Shown: positions 35,944 to 45,148, counted from the first letter of the stretch. The stretch is 64,000 nt of DNA from Methanoregula sp. (GCA_028679075.1 JAJRCF010000001.1:248001-312000), one strand, 5' to 3'. The notes: generated by a model from the letters alone, not told the origin. Made by a program: numbers and translations.

Positions 35944-36558
35944 ATGAAAAACTTTTCTCTTTTTCTCCTTGGGTTGATATGCATCGCAGTAGTGATTGCA
36001 GCTGGATGCACAGGAGTATCGAATACCCCGACAGCAACAACGATGCAAACAGCAGCCCAGACAACCATTCCCCCCACCCCAACGATTGCTCCAACCGTTG
36101 TCATTGTGACCACACAGACCACGATCCCGACAACAGATATTGCGGCTACTGACCCGATCCTTCATCGGTATATACGGCAATACTCCGATACAATAATAAA
36201 TGGGCAAAAAACGGGTTATGAATTCAGATTCTACCCGGGAGGAATTTTAAACTATCGCGAGGGGACTACGTTAATGGTTTCTGACAATATTAAGATAGAT
36301 ACCGTTACCGGGGAAGCATCCGGTACATGGAAGAATATAGGAAATAGGACGTATCTGATCATGTACCTCCCGACAGGAGTGAATGGGGCACAGATCATCC
36401 GGCAATATACCTTGGTGCCAGCGCACGAAGAGAAAGATTATCCCGGTGTTATAATCAAAGAACACATAGAAAGTTCTTACGAGACCGATCAAATCAACAA
36501 AGGTCAACAGAGGAGTTCGAATATAATGTATTATCCGGAACGGGCAAAAATCGATTAA
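35944..36558 (+). CDS. Putative lipoprotein
   Basis: 204 residues: lipoprotein signal with the Cys in IAAGC (about residue 22), a Thr/Pro-rich linker (about 25-65) and a soluble domain of about 135 residues with beta-strand-like segments (YEFRFYPGGILNYREG, GTWKNIGNRTYLIMYL). The linker is typical of Methanomicrobiales surface proteins. The ATG at 35944 has GGAG upstream and is preferred to the ATG at 35920. Domain not recognised. Confidence 0.75.
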   Translation: MKNFSLFLLGLICIAVVIAAGCTGVSNTPTATTMQTAAQTTIPPTPTIAPTVVIVTTQTTIPTTDIAATDPILHRYIRQYSDTIINGQKTGYEFRFYPGGILNYREGTTLMVSDNIKIDTVTGEASGTWKNIGNRTYLIMYLPTGVNGAQIIRQYTLVPAHEEKDYPGVIIKEHIESSYETDQINKGQQRSSNIMYYPERAKID

Positions 36559-36599
36559 TTTTTTTAGAGAATAGAAATTCGAAGGATAGGGATTTTCAA

Positions 36600-36672
36600 G
36601 CCTATGGCGAGATTTGAACTCGCGACTTCCTCCTTACCAAGGAGGCACACTGCCGGGCTGTGTCACATAGGC
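36600..36672 (-). tRNA. tRNA-Thr (anticodon GGT)
   Basis: Folds perfectly on the minus strand: acceptor GCCTATG with CATAGGC, D stem ACAC/GTGT, anticodon stem CCTCC/GGAGG with loop TTGGTAA, T arm GCGAG-TTCAAAT-CTCGC. No CCA is encoded and no intron is present. The AT-rich gene patch ends beside its 3' end. Confidence 0.95.
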
Positions 36673-36821
36673 ATACAACACCAGACGGAAACGAATCCGT
36701 TGCGGGTTGCCTAACTACGTTGTGAGTAATCCCTATAAAACATTGCGGAGATAAACCGGGAAAAAACTGTAAATCCCCCCTTGTTCATACTTGAGGGAGG
36801 ATAGAGTATTATATCCGGCCA

Positions 36822-37532
36822 TCAGAGCGCATTCAGCCGTTCGATGCTTTTTACGACCCCGTCATAGGTCGCCACTTCAATGATCGGCTCGACACCGGAT
36901 TTTCTGACGGCATTCATGACATCGGAAAAATCGATCGTCCCGTCACCCACCGCCCAGTGGGAATCCTCCTTTCCCGCATTGTCATGGAGGTGGTAGTGAG
37001 CGGCAGGGTGCATGAGGAATGCATCAAGTTGCCTCATCTGGTGTGCATGCCCGACATCGAGTGCGAACGGGGCATCCCCGATGAGCGGGAGTTCTTCGGG
37101 AGTCTTCAAGAGAAAATATTCCCAGTTCCCCATGTTCTCGATAAAGAACCGGACTGAGTATTCTTCAGAGATCTTCTTCAGCTCGCCAATGGAGCGGACG
37201 AGCTGCTGCTCGGATTTTTCCCGTTCCTCGGCCCAGGCATAGTATCCCGGGTGGATCACAACACCGCCACCAACCTCCGCGGCAATTTTCATACACTGGG
37301 ACATCACCTCAACGCTTGCCCTGCGGATGGTCTCCAGGCGGCTCGCGATATTGGTCCCGCGGCTGGGGGCATGGATCGAGAAGTGATGATCGTAGGAACG
37401 GAGCAGCTCGGCGGATTCAAGATAGTGGAGCCCCTCGTCCATCACTTCGATCCGGTCCGTGATGGTGGAGATCTTCTCCAGCGCATCGGCAAGGGGGAGC
37501 TGGTGCAGGCAGAAGGATGAGACCCCGAACAT
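36822..37532 (-). CDS. Sugar phosphate isomerase/epimerase-like TIM-barrel protein
   Basis: 236 residues resembling the AP-endonuclease-2 superfamily of xylose-isomerase-like TIM barrels: HHFSIHAPSRG, GGGVVIHPGYYAW, the metal-site segments FFIENMGNW, ALDVGHAHQM and HYHLHDNAG, and a final PIIEVATYDG. The His, Glu and Asp residues at these points fit a divalent-metal site. Substrate is unknown; members act on sugars, inosose or abasic DNA. No informative neighbours. Confidence 0.82.
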   Translation of the reverse strand: MFGVSSFCLHQLPLADALEKISTITDRIEVMDEGLHYLESAELLRSYDHHFSIHAPSRGTNIASRLETIRRASVEVMSQCMKIAAEVGGGVVIHPGYYAWAEEREKSEQQLVRSIGELKKISEEYSVRFFIENMGNWEYFLLKTPEELPLIGDAPFALDVGHAHQMRQLDAFLMHPAAHYHLHDNAGKEDSHWAVGDGTIDFSDVMNAVRKSGVEPIIEVATYDGVVKSIERLNAL

Positions 37533-37613
37533 GATGAGTGGTCGTTGCTCAACGGTCTTAAACGTGTCCGTGTGGTACTAGACAAAACAGAAAAAAAGGA
37601 GTATCGGTACTGA

Positions 37614-38666
37614 TTACTTTTTCATCCGGACTTCCATCTGCGGGAAGGGAATCTCGATGCCCTCGGCCGCAAACCGCTCGGCAATGCGGATATTGATATC
37701 GTCTTTGATCTCGTCAGGGAGGTTATACTTCCGTGCCCAGACCCGGAGGATAAAATTCAGGCTCGACCCGGCATACTCGGTGAAAAAGACGGTCGGGGCC
37801 GGGTCCTCAAGCAGGTAATTGGTCTTCTTGATTGATTCGCGGGCGATCTCAAGGAGAATTGTCTTGACCCGTTTGGGGTCGGTGCCATAGGCAACGGAAA
37901 CCGGGATGCTGATGCGCAGTTTCTCGTCGGGTTCTGAATAGTTGGTGATCACGTTCGTGGTCAGCTTGTTGTTCGGGATCGTCACGACCTGGTAATCCAG
38001 CGTCTGGATCCGCGTGCTGCGGGTGCCGACCGAGAGCACATTCCCGTAGTAATTATCCACCTTGATCCGGTCACCCACCTTGAACGGCTTGTCCACCGTG
38101 ATGATGGCCCCGCCAAAGAAGTTGGAGATGAAGTCCTGTGCCGCCAGCGCAACGGCGATACCCGCGATACCCGCACCTGCAAGGAACGGGGTGATATCGA
38201 TATTGAAGATCTTGAGGATCGCCATGGCGGCCGCGAACCAGACAACATACTTGACCACCAGTTCGAGCAGGTCGATGAGGCGGTCATCCATGTCGGTATC
38301 GGATTTCCCGGCAAGGACGCGGCCGTACGTGGCGATGATGTCATGCAGGAATGACGAGATGATCCAGGCGCTGATGACAACATAAAACGCCGTCACGTAC
38401 GCGGGATTGAGGAGCCACTGGGCATTCTCCGGGAGGATATTGAACCAGGTGACGCCCAGGTACACCGAGACGACAATGATCGTGATCTGGACCGGCAGGC
38501 CGAACGCCGCAATGACGATGTCATCCCATTTGGTATCGGTCTCTCCGGCTTTTGACTCCAGCCAGCGGACGACCGTTCGTACGACAAACGCGACGATGAT
38601 ACCGAGCAGTATCGTTAACGCTGCAAAGACATAATTCACATCAAATCCGTACGCTGCGAGATCCAT
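37614..38666 (-). CDS. Small-conductance mechanosensitive channel (MscS family)
   Basis: Releases solutes when membrane tension rises. About 350 residues: five hydrophobic helices, the pore helix region AGAGIAGIAVALAAQDFISNFFGG, then the beta domain (FKVGDRIKVDNYYGNVLSVGTRSTRIQTLD) and a C-terminal alpha/beta domain. The start at 38666 leaves 45 bases to the divergent hypD. The frame continues upstream to 39371, but that part lies opposite hypD and does not look like protein. Confidence 0.92.
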   Translation of the reverse strand: MDLAAYGFDVNYVFAALTILLGIIVAFVVRTVVRWLESKAGETDTKWDDIVIAAFGLPVQITIIVVSVYLGVTWFNILPENAQWLLNPAYVTAFYVVISAWIISSFLHDIIATYGRVLAGKSDTDMDDRLIDLLELVVKYVVWFAAAMAILKIFNIDITPFLAGAGIAGIAVALAAQDFISNFFGGAIITVDKPFKVGDRIKVDNYYGNVLSVGTRSTRIQTLDYQVVTIPNNKLTTNVITNYSEPDEKLRISIPVSVAYGTDPKRVKTILLEIARESIKKTNYLLEDPAPTVFFTEYAGSSLNFILRVWARKYNLPDEIKDDINIRIAERFAAEGIEIPFPQMEVRMKK

Positions 38667-38711
38667 ACGCGTACTCTTATGTGATGTAACGGTAAATACT
38701 TTTGAGATTCT

Positions 38712-39740
38712 ATGGCGACGGGAAAAGAGATCGCGGACAGCTTGCACGAACTGGTGGACCGCGACATGACGTTCATGCACATCTGCGGTACGCACGAGGC
38801 AGCGATCGCACGGACCGGGCTGCGCAGCCTGCTCCCGGAACAACTGAAGATCGTGATGGGGCCCGGCTGCCCGGTCTGCATCACGCCGCAGGGCGAGATC
38901 GATGCGGCGCTCGACCTCGTTGAGAAGGACTGCATCATCGCCACATACGGGGACCTCCTCCGGGTTCCCGGGTCCAAAGGATCGATGGAGTCCTGCGGGG
39001 GGGATATCCGTGTCGTACAGGGGGTCCATAAAGCGGTCGAGATCGCAAAGAAGACCGACAAGGAAGTGGTCTTCATCTCGGTCGGCTTCGAGACCACCGC
39101 CCCGACCGTTGCCGCAATGCTCCTGACAGCGCCACCAAAAAATTTCTCCATCCTCTCCTGCCACCGCGTTGTCCCGCCCGCGATGAAGTGGCTGCTCGAA
39201 CAGGGCGAGGCAAAACTGCACGGCTTCATGCTCCCCGGCCATGTCTGTGCGATCATGGGCTACGAAGAGTACGAGGTGTTTCCCGTACCGCAGGTCGTTG
39301 CCGGGTTCGAAGCAGAAGACATCCTGCTCGGCCTTCTCATGCTCGTCAGGCAGGTGAAGGAGGGGACGCACCGGGTGGACAACGCTTATCCCCGCGTCGT
39401 CACCCGCGAAGGAAATGTCAAGGCAAAGAAGCTGATGTACGAGGTCTTCGAGCCATCCGATGTCGAGTGGCGTGGGTTTCCGGTCATCCCGGGCTCAGGC
39501 CTCCGGCTCAAAAAGGAGTTCGAGCAGTACGATGCCCAGAAGAAGTTCGGGATCGTGTTTAAGCATATCAGCAAGCACTCGGCCTGCATCTGCGACAGGG
39601 TGCTGCGGGGCATTGCACAGCCGTCCGACTGCAAGCTCTTCGGCAAGGTCTGCACCCCGCGGACACCGGTCGGACCGTGCATGGTCAGCCATGAGGGCGC
39701 CTGCAAGATCTGGCACCAGTACCACATGAAGAAAGCCTGA
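38712..39740 (+). CDS. hypD: Hydrogenase maturation protein HypD
   Basis: Scaffold with HypC for building the Fe(CN)2CO ligand of [NiFe] hydrogenases. 342 residues with the family's landmarks: HICGTHE, GPGCPVCITP, ATYGDLLRVPGS, VGFETTAP, MLPGHVCAIMG, and the C-terminal cysteines (ACICDRVLRG, CKLFGKVCTP, CMVSHEGAC) that hold the [4Fe-4S] cluster. A hydrogenotrophic methanogen needs it for its hydrogenases. No other hyp gene is adjacent. Confidence 0.97.
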   Translation: MATGKEIADSLHELVDRDMTFMHICGTHEAAIARTGLRSLLPEQLKIVMGPGCPVCITPQGEIDAALDLVEKDCIIATYGDLLRVPGSKGSMESCGGDIRVVQGVHKAVEIAKKTDKEVVFISVGFETTAPTVAAMLLTAPPKNFSILSCHRVVPPAMKWLLEQGEAKLHGFMLPGHVCAIMGYEEYEVFPVPQVVAGFEAEDILLGLLMLVRQVKEGTHRVDNAYPRVVTREGNVKAKKLMYEVFEPSDVEWRGFPVIPGSGLRLKKEFEQYDAQKKFGIVFKHISKHSACICDRVLRGIAQPSDCKLFGKVCTPRTPVGPCMVSHEGACKIWHQYHMKKA

Positions 39741-39788
39741 ACAATTCCCCGGCACGTTTAACATTTTTTATTATTTTGACGGGCCTGG

Positions 39789-41081
39789 TTACCAGCCAAG
39801 CTCCGGAAGCCCTTTGGACCGTAACACGGAGTTGATCTCCTGCCGCAACTGGGCGGCACGTTTCTCCTGGTCACGGGTCTTGACGTTGATGTAATCGACG
39901 ACCAGCATATCGTCGAGGGTGTCCAGGTCAAGGTCCGCCACAGCGGGTACTGCCATCGGCACGTTCAGGATACCGAGGAGTTTCTTGTCGACTGTGATGC
40001 GCCGGGAGAGTTTCGCGAGCTCGCAGAATTTTTCTTTGTCAACCCCCGCCTGCCGGGCTAATGCAAGGGTCTCTTTCAGGGTATGTTCCCTCTCAAGGAT
40101 GCTGTTAATCGCGGCATAGAGTTCATCCGGCTGGAACGGTTTCATGAGATAGTCATCGATACAGATATGGTACTGTTTTGCCGCTTCCGTCGTGAGCCTG
40201 CGGCCGGTGAGCATCAGGACCGGGATTTTCCGGGATGCCGGCCCCTTCTTGATCTGCGCAAGGGTCTGCCACCCGTCCATCGGGCTCATGCCCACATCAA
40301 GGAGGACCAGGTCGGGGATCTCTTTTCTGATGAGGTCGAGGCATTCCCTCCCGCTGGATGCTGCGATGGTGGCATAGTCTTCCATCCGGAGGAGCTCGGC
40401 AATCGCCTCAACAATATCCGGATCATCATCAACGATCAGGACAACCTGTTTCCTGAACCCTTGGACATCTGCCCTCCGGCGGATCGTCCAGATCGCCAGG
40501 CCCGCGGCCATAAAAATGGAGGCCGACAGGAGCGTTGCCAGTAACAGCCTGGTGCCCTGATCCGGTACCGTGGATCGTGAGACCGGGAGGCGGGCAAGAC
40601 AATCCGGATCGCCGGGATAGGCCGTACAGAATTCCGTAACGGGGGGATTGAGTCCGGTAGAGACCAGGAGCGTGCCATCGCGTGAGTCTGACATCCTGAA
40701 TTGCTGCATACCCGCGAGATACGGGACGGTGATCATCATCTCCCCGGCAGCAGAGGTCTCCGTATACCCGATGATGCTGTCCCCGACCTCCGACCCCGCG
40801 ATGTCCCCGTAGGCGATTCCCGGGTCCCGCAGCGGGAAGGATTTCAGCTCGTTCCCGTCCGCGTCCAGGATTGCTCCCTCCAGTTCTCCGCTCCGGATGT
40901 TGAGGTTGGGGGCCTCGCCGTACCGGACTTCCGTACCGGACACGGAATACCCGCTGTCATCGTACGCCAGGTGGATCTGCAGGATCTTCTGGTAATCCGG
41001 AAGCGGCTCTGCTCCGGCAACCGGTACGCATACGAGTGCCGCAAGGATGAGTACGAGACCCGTGGCCGCGATCCATCTCAT
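39789..41081 (-). CDS. Exported sensor-like domain tethered to a receiver domain
   Basis: 430 residues in an unusual order: signal peptide (1-24), an extracellular region of about 150 residues, a membrane helix (about 180-202), then a cytoplasmic receiver domain (VVLIVDDDPDIVEAI, phospho-Asp in LVLLDVGMSPMDGW, LMLTGR, the Lys in DDYLMKPFQPDEL) and a C-terminal helical tail of about 100 residues. There is no histidine kinase or DNA-binding part. The start overlaps the end of the HEXXH protein gene by four bases, so the two are co-translated. It may report an external signal through, or be controlled by, an unlinked kinase. Confidence 0.85.
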   Translation of the reverse strand: MRWIAATGLVLILAALVCVPVAGAEPLPDYQKILQIHLAYDDSGYSVSGTEVRYGEAPNLNIRSGELEGAILDADGNELKSFPLRDPGIAYGDIAGSEVGDSIIGYTETSAAGEMMITVPYLAGMQQFRMSDSRDGTLLVSTGLNPPVTEFCTAYPGDPDCLARLPVSRSTVPDQGTRLLLATLLSASIFMAAGLAIWTIRRRADVQGFRKQVVLIVDDDPDIVEAIAELLRMEDYATIAASSGRECLDLIRKEIPDLVLLDVGMSPMDGWQTLAQIKKGPASRKIPVLMLTGRRLTTEAAKQYHICIDDYLMKPFQPDELYAAINSILEREHTLKETLALARQAGVDKEKFCELAKLSRRITVDKKLLGILNVPMAVPAVADLDLDTLDDMLVVDYINVKTRDQEKRAAQLRQEINSVLRSKGLPELGW

Positions 41082-42208
41082 GATGACCCTGCTCCTGCCT
41101 GCGACAGCACGTAATCGATCCTCCGGGTAGCGGCGTCACCGAACGTTCCGCTGTACCCGTTCGCCATGATATCCGGTACCGGGTCCCACTGCCAGTAGTT
41201 CCGGGTGCAGGACGATGAGAGAGAAGTGGTTTTCCGGATCTGGCGGCACTGTGCCGGATCGCGGCTGCCGGACCGTGCATCGGCCTCACATGACGCAAGC
41301 GATGCCCAGACATTCGGGTAAGGACCATTCTGGTAATAGTAGGTATCGCCGCAGTAGGTATCGACAAGGCTGAATAACGCGTGCCCCGATTCATGGCTGA
41401 ACAACACCGGCCGGTCTGCCGGAGCCTTCATCAGGGTATGTCCCGGCCCAAGGTCCTGGGTGCACCCGGTCGGCTGGCAGGATGCGTTTGCATAGATCCC
41501 GTAATAGGACGGGTACAGGACCACCGTGACATCGCTGAACGGGACCTCGTCCCAGTACTTCTCCGGCACGGTGCCGGCACAGCCGGAGAACGCATCAGCC
41601 GGTGCGGCCGGATCATAATAATAATAGAAATTAAACCGTTCGCGGTAATCGGCTGGCAGCGGATCTGATGCGGACGTGAACTTGTCAAGGCGGAGGAAGG
41701 TCGAGTTTATCACGTTCATCACGTCATTTCGGAACCGGGTCTCATTCGTCATATACACCGGTGTGGATACTTTCACTTTATCGGTACAGCTGTAGGATGT
41801 CGACGAGGGATAAAAAATTACATTGATTGCACCGGGAGTGGGACCTGCCGGGTCCAGGGAGACGAGCGCACTCTTTGAGAGCGCGATATCCACGGTTGTT
41901 TCTGCCGGGTATGCAAACGTCGTTGTCGCCTCCTTAAAACCCGTACGGGTCACCCGGACCGTATATGTGCCGGGCGTTACGTCCTGCATCACCAGTGTCC
42001 CGGTCCCGTCCACGGTACCGGTGACACCCCGGTACCCGCCATCCAGGTACACCTGGGCGCCGGCCAGATTTTCCCGAGTCCGCGTGTCGGTAACAAAAAC
42101 AGTTACCGAATTCGAGCCGGATACTGCCGAGACCGTGTAGGTAAGGGAGAGGAAAAGGATGATGATGAGGATCCAGCCGGTCTTTCCGATACGCGAGAGC
42201 AGGGTCAT
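41078..42208 (-). CDS. Secreted zinc-metalloprotease-like protein with PEGA-type domain
   Basis: 376 residues: signal peptide or anchor (about 10-28), a carboxypeptidase-regulatory or PEGA-like beta domain (about 33-105; GAQVYLDGGYRGVTGTVDG, PGTYTVRVTRTGF), then a catalytic-looking domain with HESGH, an HEXXH zinc motif, in RPVLFSHESGHALFSL. Several Cys pairs suggest disulfides. The third zinc ligand is not obvious to me. It is the first gene of a two-gene unit with the tethered receiver protein. Peptidase activity is an inference from HEXXH. Confidence 0.75.
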   Translation of the reverse strand: MTLLSRIGKTGWILIIILFLSLTYTVSAVSGSNSVTVFVTDTRTRENLAGAQVYLDGGYRGVTGTVDGTGTLVMQDVTPGTYTVRVTRTGFKEATTTFAYPAETTVDIALSKSALVSLDPAGPTPGAINVIFYPSSTSYSCTDKVKVSTPVYMTNETRFRNDVMNVINSTFLRLDKFTSASDPLPADYRERFNFYYYYDPAAPADAFSGCAGTVPEKYWDEVPFSDVTVVLYPSYYGIYANASCQPTGCTQDLGPGHTLMKAPADRPVLFSHESGHALFSLVDTYCGDTYYYQNGPYPNVWASLASCEADARSGSRDPAQCRQIRKTTSLSSSCTRNYWQWDPVPDIMANGYSGTFGDAATRRIDYVLSQAGAGSS

Positions 42209-42513
42209 GGGATCAGGAAAAATATCTGAGTGTACATAGCGTTTTGATCGTATAATTCTCCTTTTATGACATGATATTTCAATTGTCCCCTTTGCCCGAC
42301 AGGTCTGCCTGACATTTCATTCCGCAAGATGATGAACAGGATTTTTCCCATTCTTTCCGCCTTCCGAGAGCTTTAATACGCAATGAGGTCTTGTTAATAT
42401 GGAACCGTGAATCATCGCACTCCGGTGTTATTTCTCTCGCCGTAACCACATATGTTTCATGCAATGGTGTTACGCGTGCAGGAACAGCAGTGCACAGGAC
42501 ACGGTAACGCGTT
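42209..42513. other. Intergenic region before tRNA-Arg
   Basis: 305 bases between the divergent protease gene and the tRNA. It should hold the promoters of both. A TATA-like CTTTAATAC at about 42371-42379 is seen, but too far from the tRNA to assign. A short minus-strand frame here shows no recognisable protein. Confidence 0.4.
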
Positions 42514-42584
42514 GCCTCGGTAGGGTAGTGGACATCCTAGAAGCCTCCGGAGCTTTTGACCCGGGTTCAAATCCCGGCCGAGGC
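42514..42584 (+). tRNA. tRNA-Arg (anticodon CCG)
   Basis: Acceptor GCCTCGG with CCGAGGC, D stem GGGT/ATCC, anticodon stem GAAGC/GCTTT with loop CTCCGGA, T arm CCGGG-TTCAAAT-CCCGG. Reads CGG. No CCA is encoded. It shares most of its body with the tRNA-Arg(GCG) at 6787. Confidence 0.92.
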
Positions 42585-42685
42585 GCTTTTATTTTCAGGT
42601 CCAAATTTTTTTTTCAAATTCCATGAATGAAAAATAATTGTGATAAAAGAATGGTCCTGCCCCCGCATTCACCGGCGTGAAGTTA

Positions 42686-42697
42686 GAGATATATAGG
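42686..42697 (+). promoter_or_regulatory. TATA box of the TBP gene
   Basis: ATATATAG at 42689-42696 lies about 27 bases before the start codon, which makes the transcript leaderless or nearly so. The gene product itself binds TATA boxes, so autoregulation is possible. Confidence 0.5.
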
Positions 42698-42719
42698 TAC
42701 TTCCGCCCAATTTTACTGC

Positions 42720-43304
42720 ATGAAAGAGCGTGGGAACACTTCATTAAAGATCGAAAATATCGTCGCTGCCGGGACGATTGCGGATGCGATCGATCTTGAA
42801 TTCATTGCAAATAATATAAAGGACTGTACATTCACCAAAAAGAAGTTTCCCGGCGCGGTATACCACATGCAGGACCCGAAATCCGCTGCACTCATCTTTG
42901 CATCAGGCAGGGTTGTCCTTACGGGACTCCACCGGGCCGATGATATCGAAACCGCATTACACAACCTCCTGAAAAAATTCCGGGATGCCGGAATAACCTG
43001 TCTTGATAACGCGAATTGTGCGGTGACCAATATCGTCTGTACGTATAATATCGGGTTCCCCCTCAACCTGGTCAGGATCGTGGCAGCGCTGATGGAGCAC
43101 GAGCGGGTCGAATATGAGCCCGAAGCATTTCCCGGGCTGGTCTGCCGGATCTCTGAGCCCAAGGTCGTATTTCTTCTCTTCTCATCGGGAAAGATCGTGA
43201 TAACGGGTGGAAAGAATATGGACGATGTCAGGACCGGACTTAATGTCCTCATGGAAAAACTCGGTGTTGTTGACCCGAAAATAACGAGAATTGAAAATTT
43301 TTAG
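42720..43304 (+). CDS. tbp: TATA-binding protein (divergent paralogue)
   Basis: General transcription factor that bends promoter DNA with TFB. 194 residues in two pseudo-repeats: KIENIVAAG... KFPGAVYHM... ALIFASGRVVLTG, and VTNIVCTYNI... AFPGLVCRI... FLLFSSGKIVITGG. The four intercalating Phe positions (two FPG and two in the LIF/LLF strands) and the two Asn of the ENIV/TNIV strands are kept, so DNA binding should be intact. The remainder departs from the archaeal norm (for example CTYNIGFPLN), suggesting a second, specialised TBP. It lacks the usual acidic C-terminal tail. Confidence 0.93.
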   Translation: MKERGNTSLKIENIVAAGTIADAIDLEFIANNIKDCTFTKKKFPGAVYHMQDPKSAALIFASGRVVLTGLHRADDIETALHNLLKKFRDAGITCLDNANCAVTNIVCTYNIGFPLNLVRIVAALMEHERVEYEPEAFPGLVCRISEPKVVFLLFSSGKIVITGGKNMDDVRTGLNVLMEKLGVVDPKITRIENF

Positions 43305-43487
43305 CCAGAGAATACCTGTTTCAGGCTTAACCGTCGATCTGCAGCATGGGGGCAGGTGAATTTTTTTCACTCATCAACAGTGTTATAGGTGAGCCATCGA
43401 AATCAGAATACTATATCTGCGGTGTCCCGGGATCCGGAGGTCCCGGCACATCGTCCGGTCTTCAGTCCGGGAGAAAAAGGAGCACGT

Positions 43488-45146
43488 ATGCAGGAGACGC
43501 CACACACGCGATACGGGTATAACCGGTTCCTCAAGGAGATCTGTTCGGCCCGGCCGCTCACGTACCTGGCTGTTATCATCCTGAGTGTCTCTGGGATGCT
43601 CTTTTCCCTCATCAGCCCGCTCATCATGCGGGCCCTGATCGATGACGTGCTGATCGGGAAGAACACCGTGCTTCTCATCCCGCTGCTCGCCGCAATGGCG
43701 GGGATCTTTTTTGTCTCGGCCCTCTCGAATTACCTGTCCGCCCGCGTCAGGGGAACATTAACGATACACCTGTACCGGGAATTTTCTTCCCGCATCTTTT
43801 CCCGGATCCAGCAGGCGGAATATGCATCGGTCCGGAAATTCAGGACCGGCGACCTGTTGACACGGGTAACCGGGAATGTCATGACCGTTGTCCAGACCGC
43901 GATCCGGACCATCCCCCAGATCCTCATCACCGGCCTTGGGATCATCCTGCCGGTTGCCATCATGGTCAGTCTTGATGCCGGGCTGGCCGTTGTTGTTATC
44001 GTGCCGGCACTCCTGTTTGTGTTTTCCGCACTGTGGTTTGGGAAACGGATGAAAGAGGCCCAGAGGCCGGTACTTGATGCGGACGCGAATGTCCAGTCGT
44101 ACATCAAGGAAAACCTGGAATCAGCCCCGTTGATACGGGTCTTCGGTCTTGAGGGCTGGGCACAGGAGAAGTACGACCGGCAGGTATCGGGTTACACCGA
44201 TACGTCGGTCTCGGTCATCAAACTGGTCTCGCTCAGTTCTGCAGTCACTATGGTCATCTACAGCGTCCCCACCCTCCTCATCTTAACGCTCGGGAGTTTT
44301 TCTGTCCTTGAGGGGACACTCACGGTCGGGACACTGACGGCGTTTGTCGCGTACGTGAGCCTCTTTCTCTCGCCCGTGCTGCAGGTCTCGGATCTCTGGA
44401 ACTCCTACAAGAGCTCCCAGGCATCGTACGACCGGATCGGCGAAGTGCTGGAACTCGGGGCCGGTGCAGAAGGCAGTGTTCCCCTGCCGGCGGACGGGCC
44501 GGGGGATATCCGTTTCGAGAACGTGGGGTTCTCGTACGATGACCGGGTCATTGTCAGGGACTTCAACGGCCATTTCACCCGGGGGATCAATTACCTGATC
44601 GGGGAGAACGGATCGGGGAAATCCACGGTCTTAAAACTTCTCTGCCGGTTGTATTCCCCGGATCATGGCAGGATCACGATCAACGGGAAGGACATCGCAT
44701 CGGTACGCAGGGACGATCTCCGGTCGTACGTGTCCATTGTCTTTTCCGAGGCCCTGATCTTTGACGGCACGGTATACGACAATATCCTGATCGGGGACCT
44801 GTCGGCAACCAGGGATGACGTGATGCGGGCTGCCCGCCGGGCCGGTCTCGACAACCTGATCGGTACGCTTCCCCGGGGGTACGATACCGAAGTGGGGGAG
44901 TCCGGTCACAACCTCTCGAGCGGGGAGATGCAGAAGATCGCGCTTGCCCGGGTCCTCCTGCGGGATTCGCCGGTCATTGTCTTTGACGAGTTCACCCGCT
45001 CCATCGATACCGAATCGAAACAGTCCATCTACGAAGTGATCCGGCAGCTGACCGGCAAGACCGTGATCATCGTGACCCATAATATGGGCGATATCCAGGA
45101 AGGCAGCAATATTGTGTACATGACCGGCGGACCGGGGCCGGCCTGA
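43488..45146 (+). CDS. ABC exporter with fused membrane and ATPase domains
   Basis: 552-residue half-transporter: six membrane helices in the first 300 residues, then an ATPase domain with Walker A GENGSGKS, signature LSSGEMQK and Walker B IVFDEFTRSID. There is no N-terminal C39 peptidase. The ATG at 43488 is chosen because AAGGAG lies five bases upstream; a GTG at 43389 has no support. This family exports lipids, drugs or peptides. A small Cys-rich peptide gene follows 163 bases downstream on the same strand, which makes peptide export a reasonable guess. Confidence 0.9.
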   Translation: MQETPHTRYGYNRFLKEICSARPLTYLAVIILSVSGMLFSLISPLIMRALIDDVLIGKNTVLLIPLLAAMAGIFFVSALSNYLSARVRGTLTIHLYREFSSRIFSRIQQAEYASVRKFRTGDLLTRVTGNVMTVVQTAIRTIPQILITGLGIILPVAIMVSLDAGLAVVVIVPALLFVFSALWFGKRMKEAQRPVLDADANVQSYIKENLESAPLIRVFGLEGWAQEKYDRQVSGYTDTSVSVIKLVSLSSAVTMVIYSVPTLLILTLGSFSVLEGTLTVGTLTAFVAYVSLFLSPVLQVSDLWNSYKSSQASYDRIGEVLELGAGAEGSVPLPADGPGDIRFENVGFSYDDRVIVRDFNGHFTRGINYLIGENGSGKSTVLKLLCRLYSPDHGRITINGKDIASVRRDDLRSYVSIVFSEALIFDGTVYDNILIGDLSATRDDVMRAARRAGLDNLIGTLPRGYDTEVGESGHNLSSGEMQKIALARVLLRDSPVIVFDEFTRSIDTESKQSIYEVIRQLTGKTVIIVTHNMGDIQEGSNIVYMTGGPGPA

Positions 45147-45148
45147 AC

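Noticed and set aside
34296-36625. Attachment-site duplication at tRNA-Thr bounding the AT-rich patch
   Set aside because: The best match to the tRNA 3' end near the other border is only eight bases (ATGGCGAG, near 34304) and lies in a short coding frame; this is expected by chance.
38667-39371. Upstream extension of the MscS frame to 585 residues
   Set aside because: It lies opposite hypD, reads as low-quality His/Arg/Gly-rich sequence and has no MscS-like content; the MscS protein starts well at 38666.
42279-42464. 61-codon minus-strand frame before tRNA-Arg
   Set aside because: No ribosome site, no domain, and it lies in probable promoter DNA.
43389-43487. GTG start adding 33 residues to the ABC exporter
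   Set aside because: No ribosome site; the extra residues are unlike the family, and AAGGAG supports the ATG at 43488.
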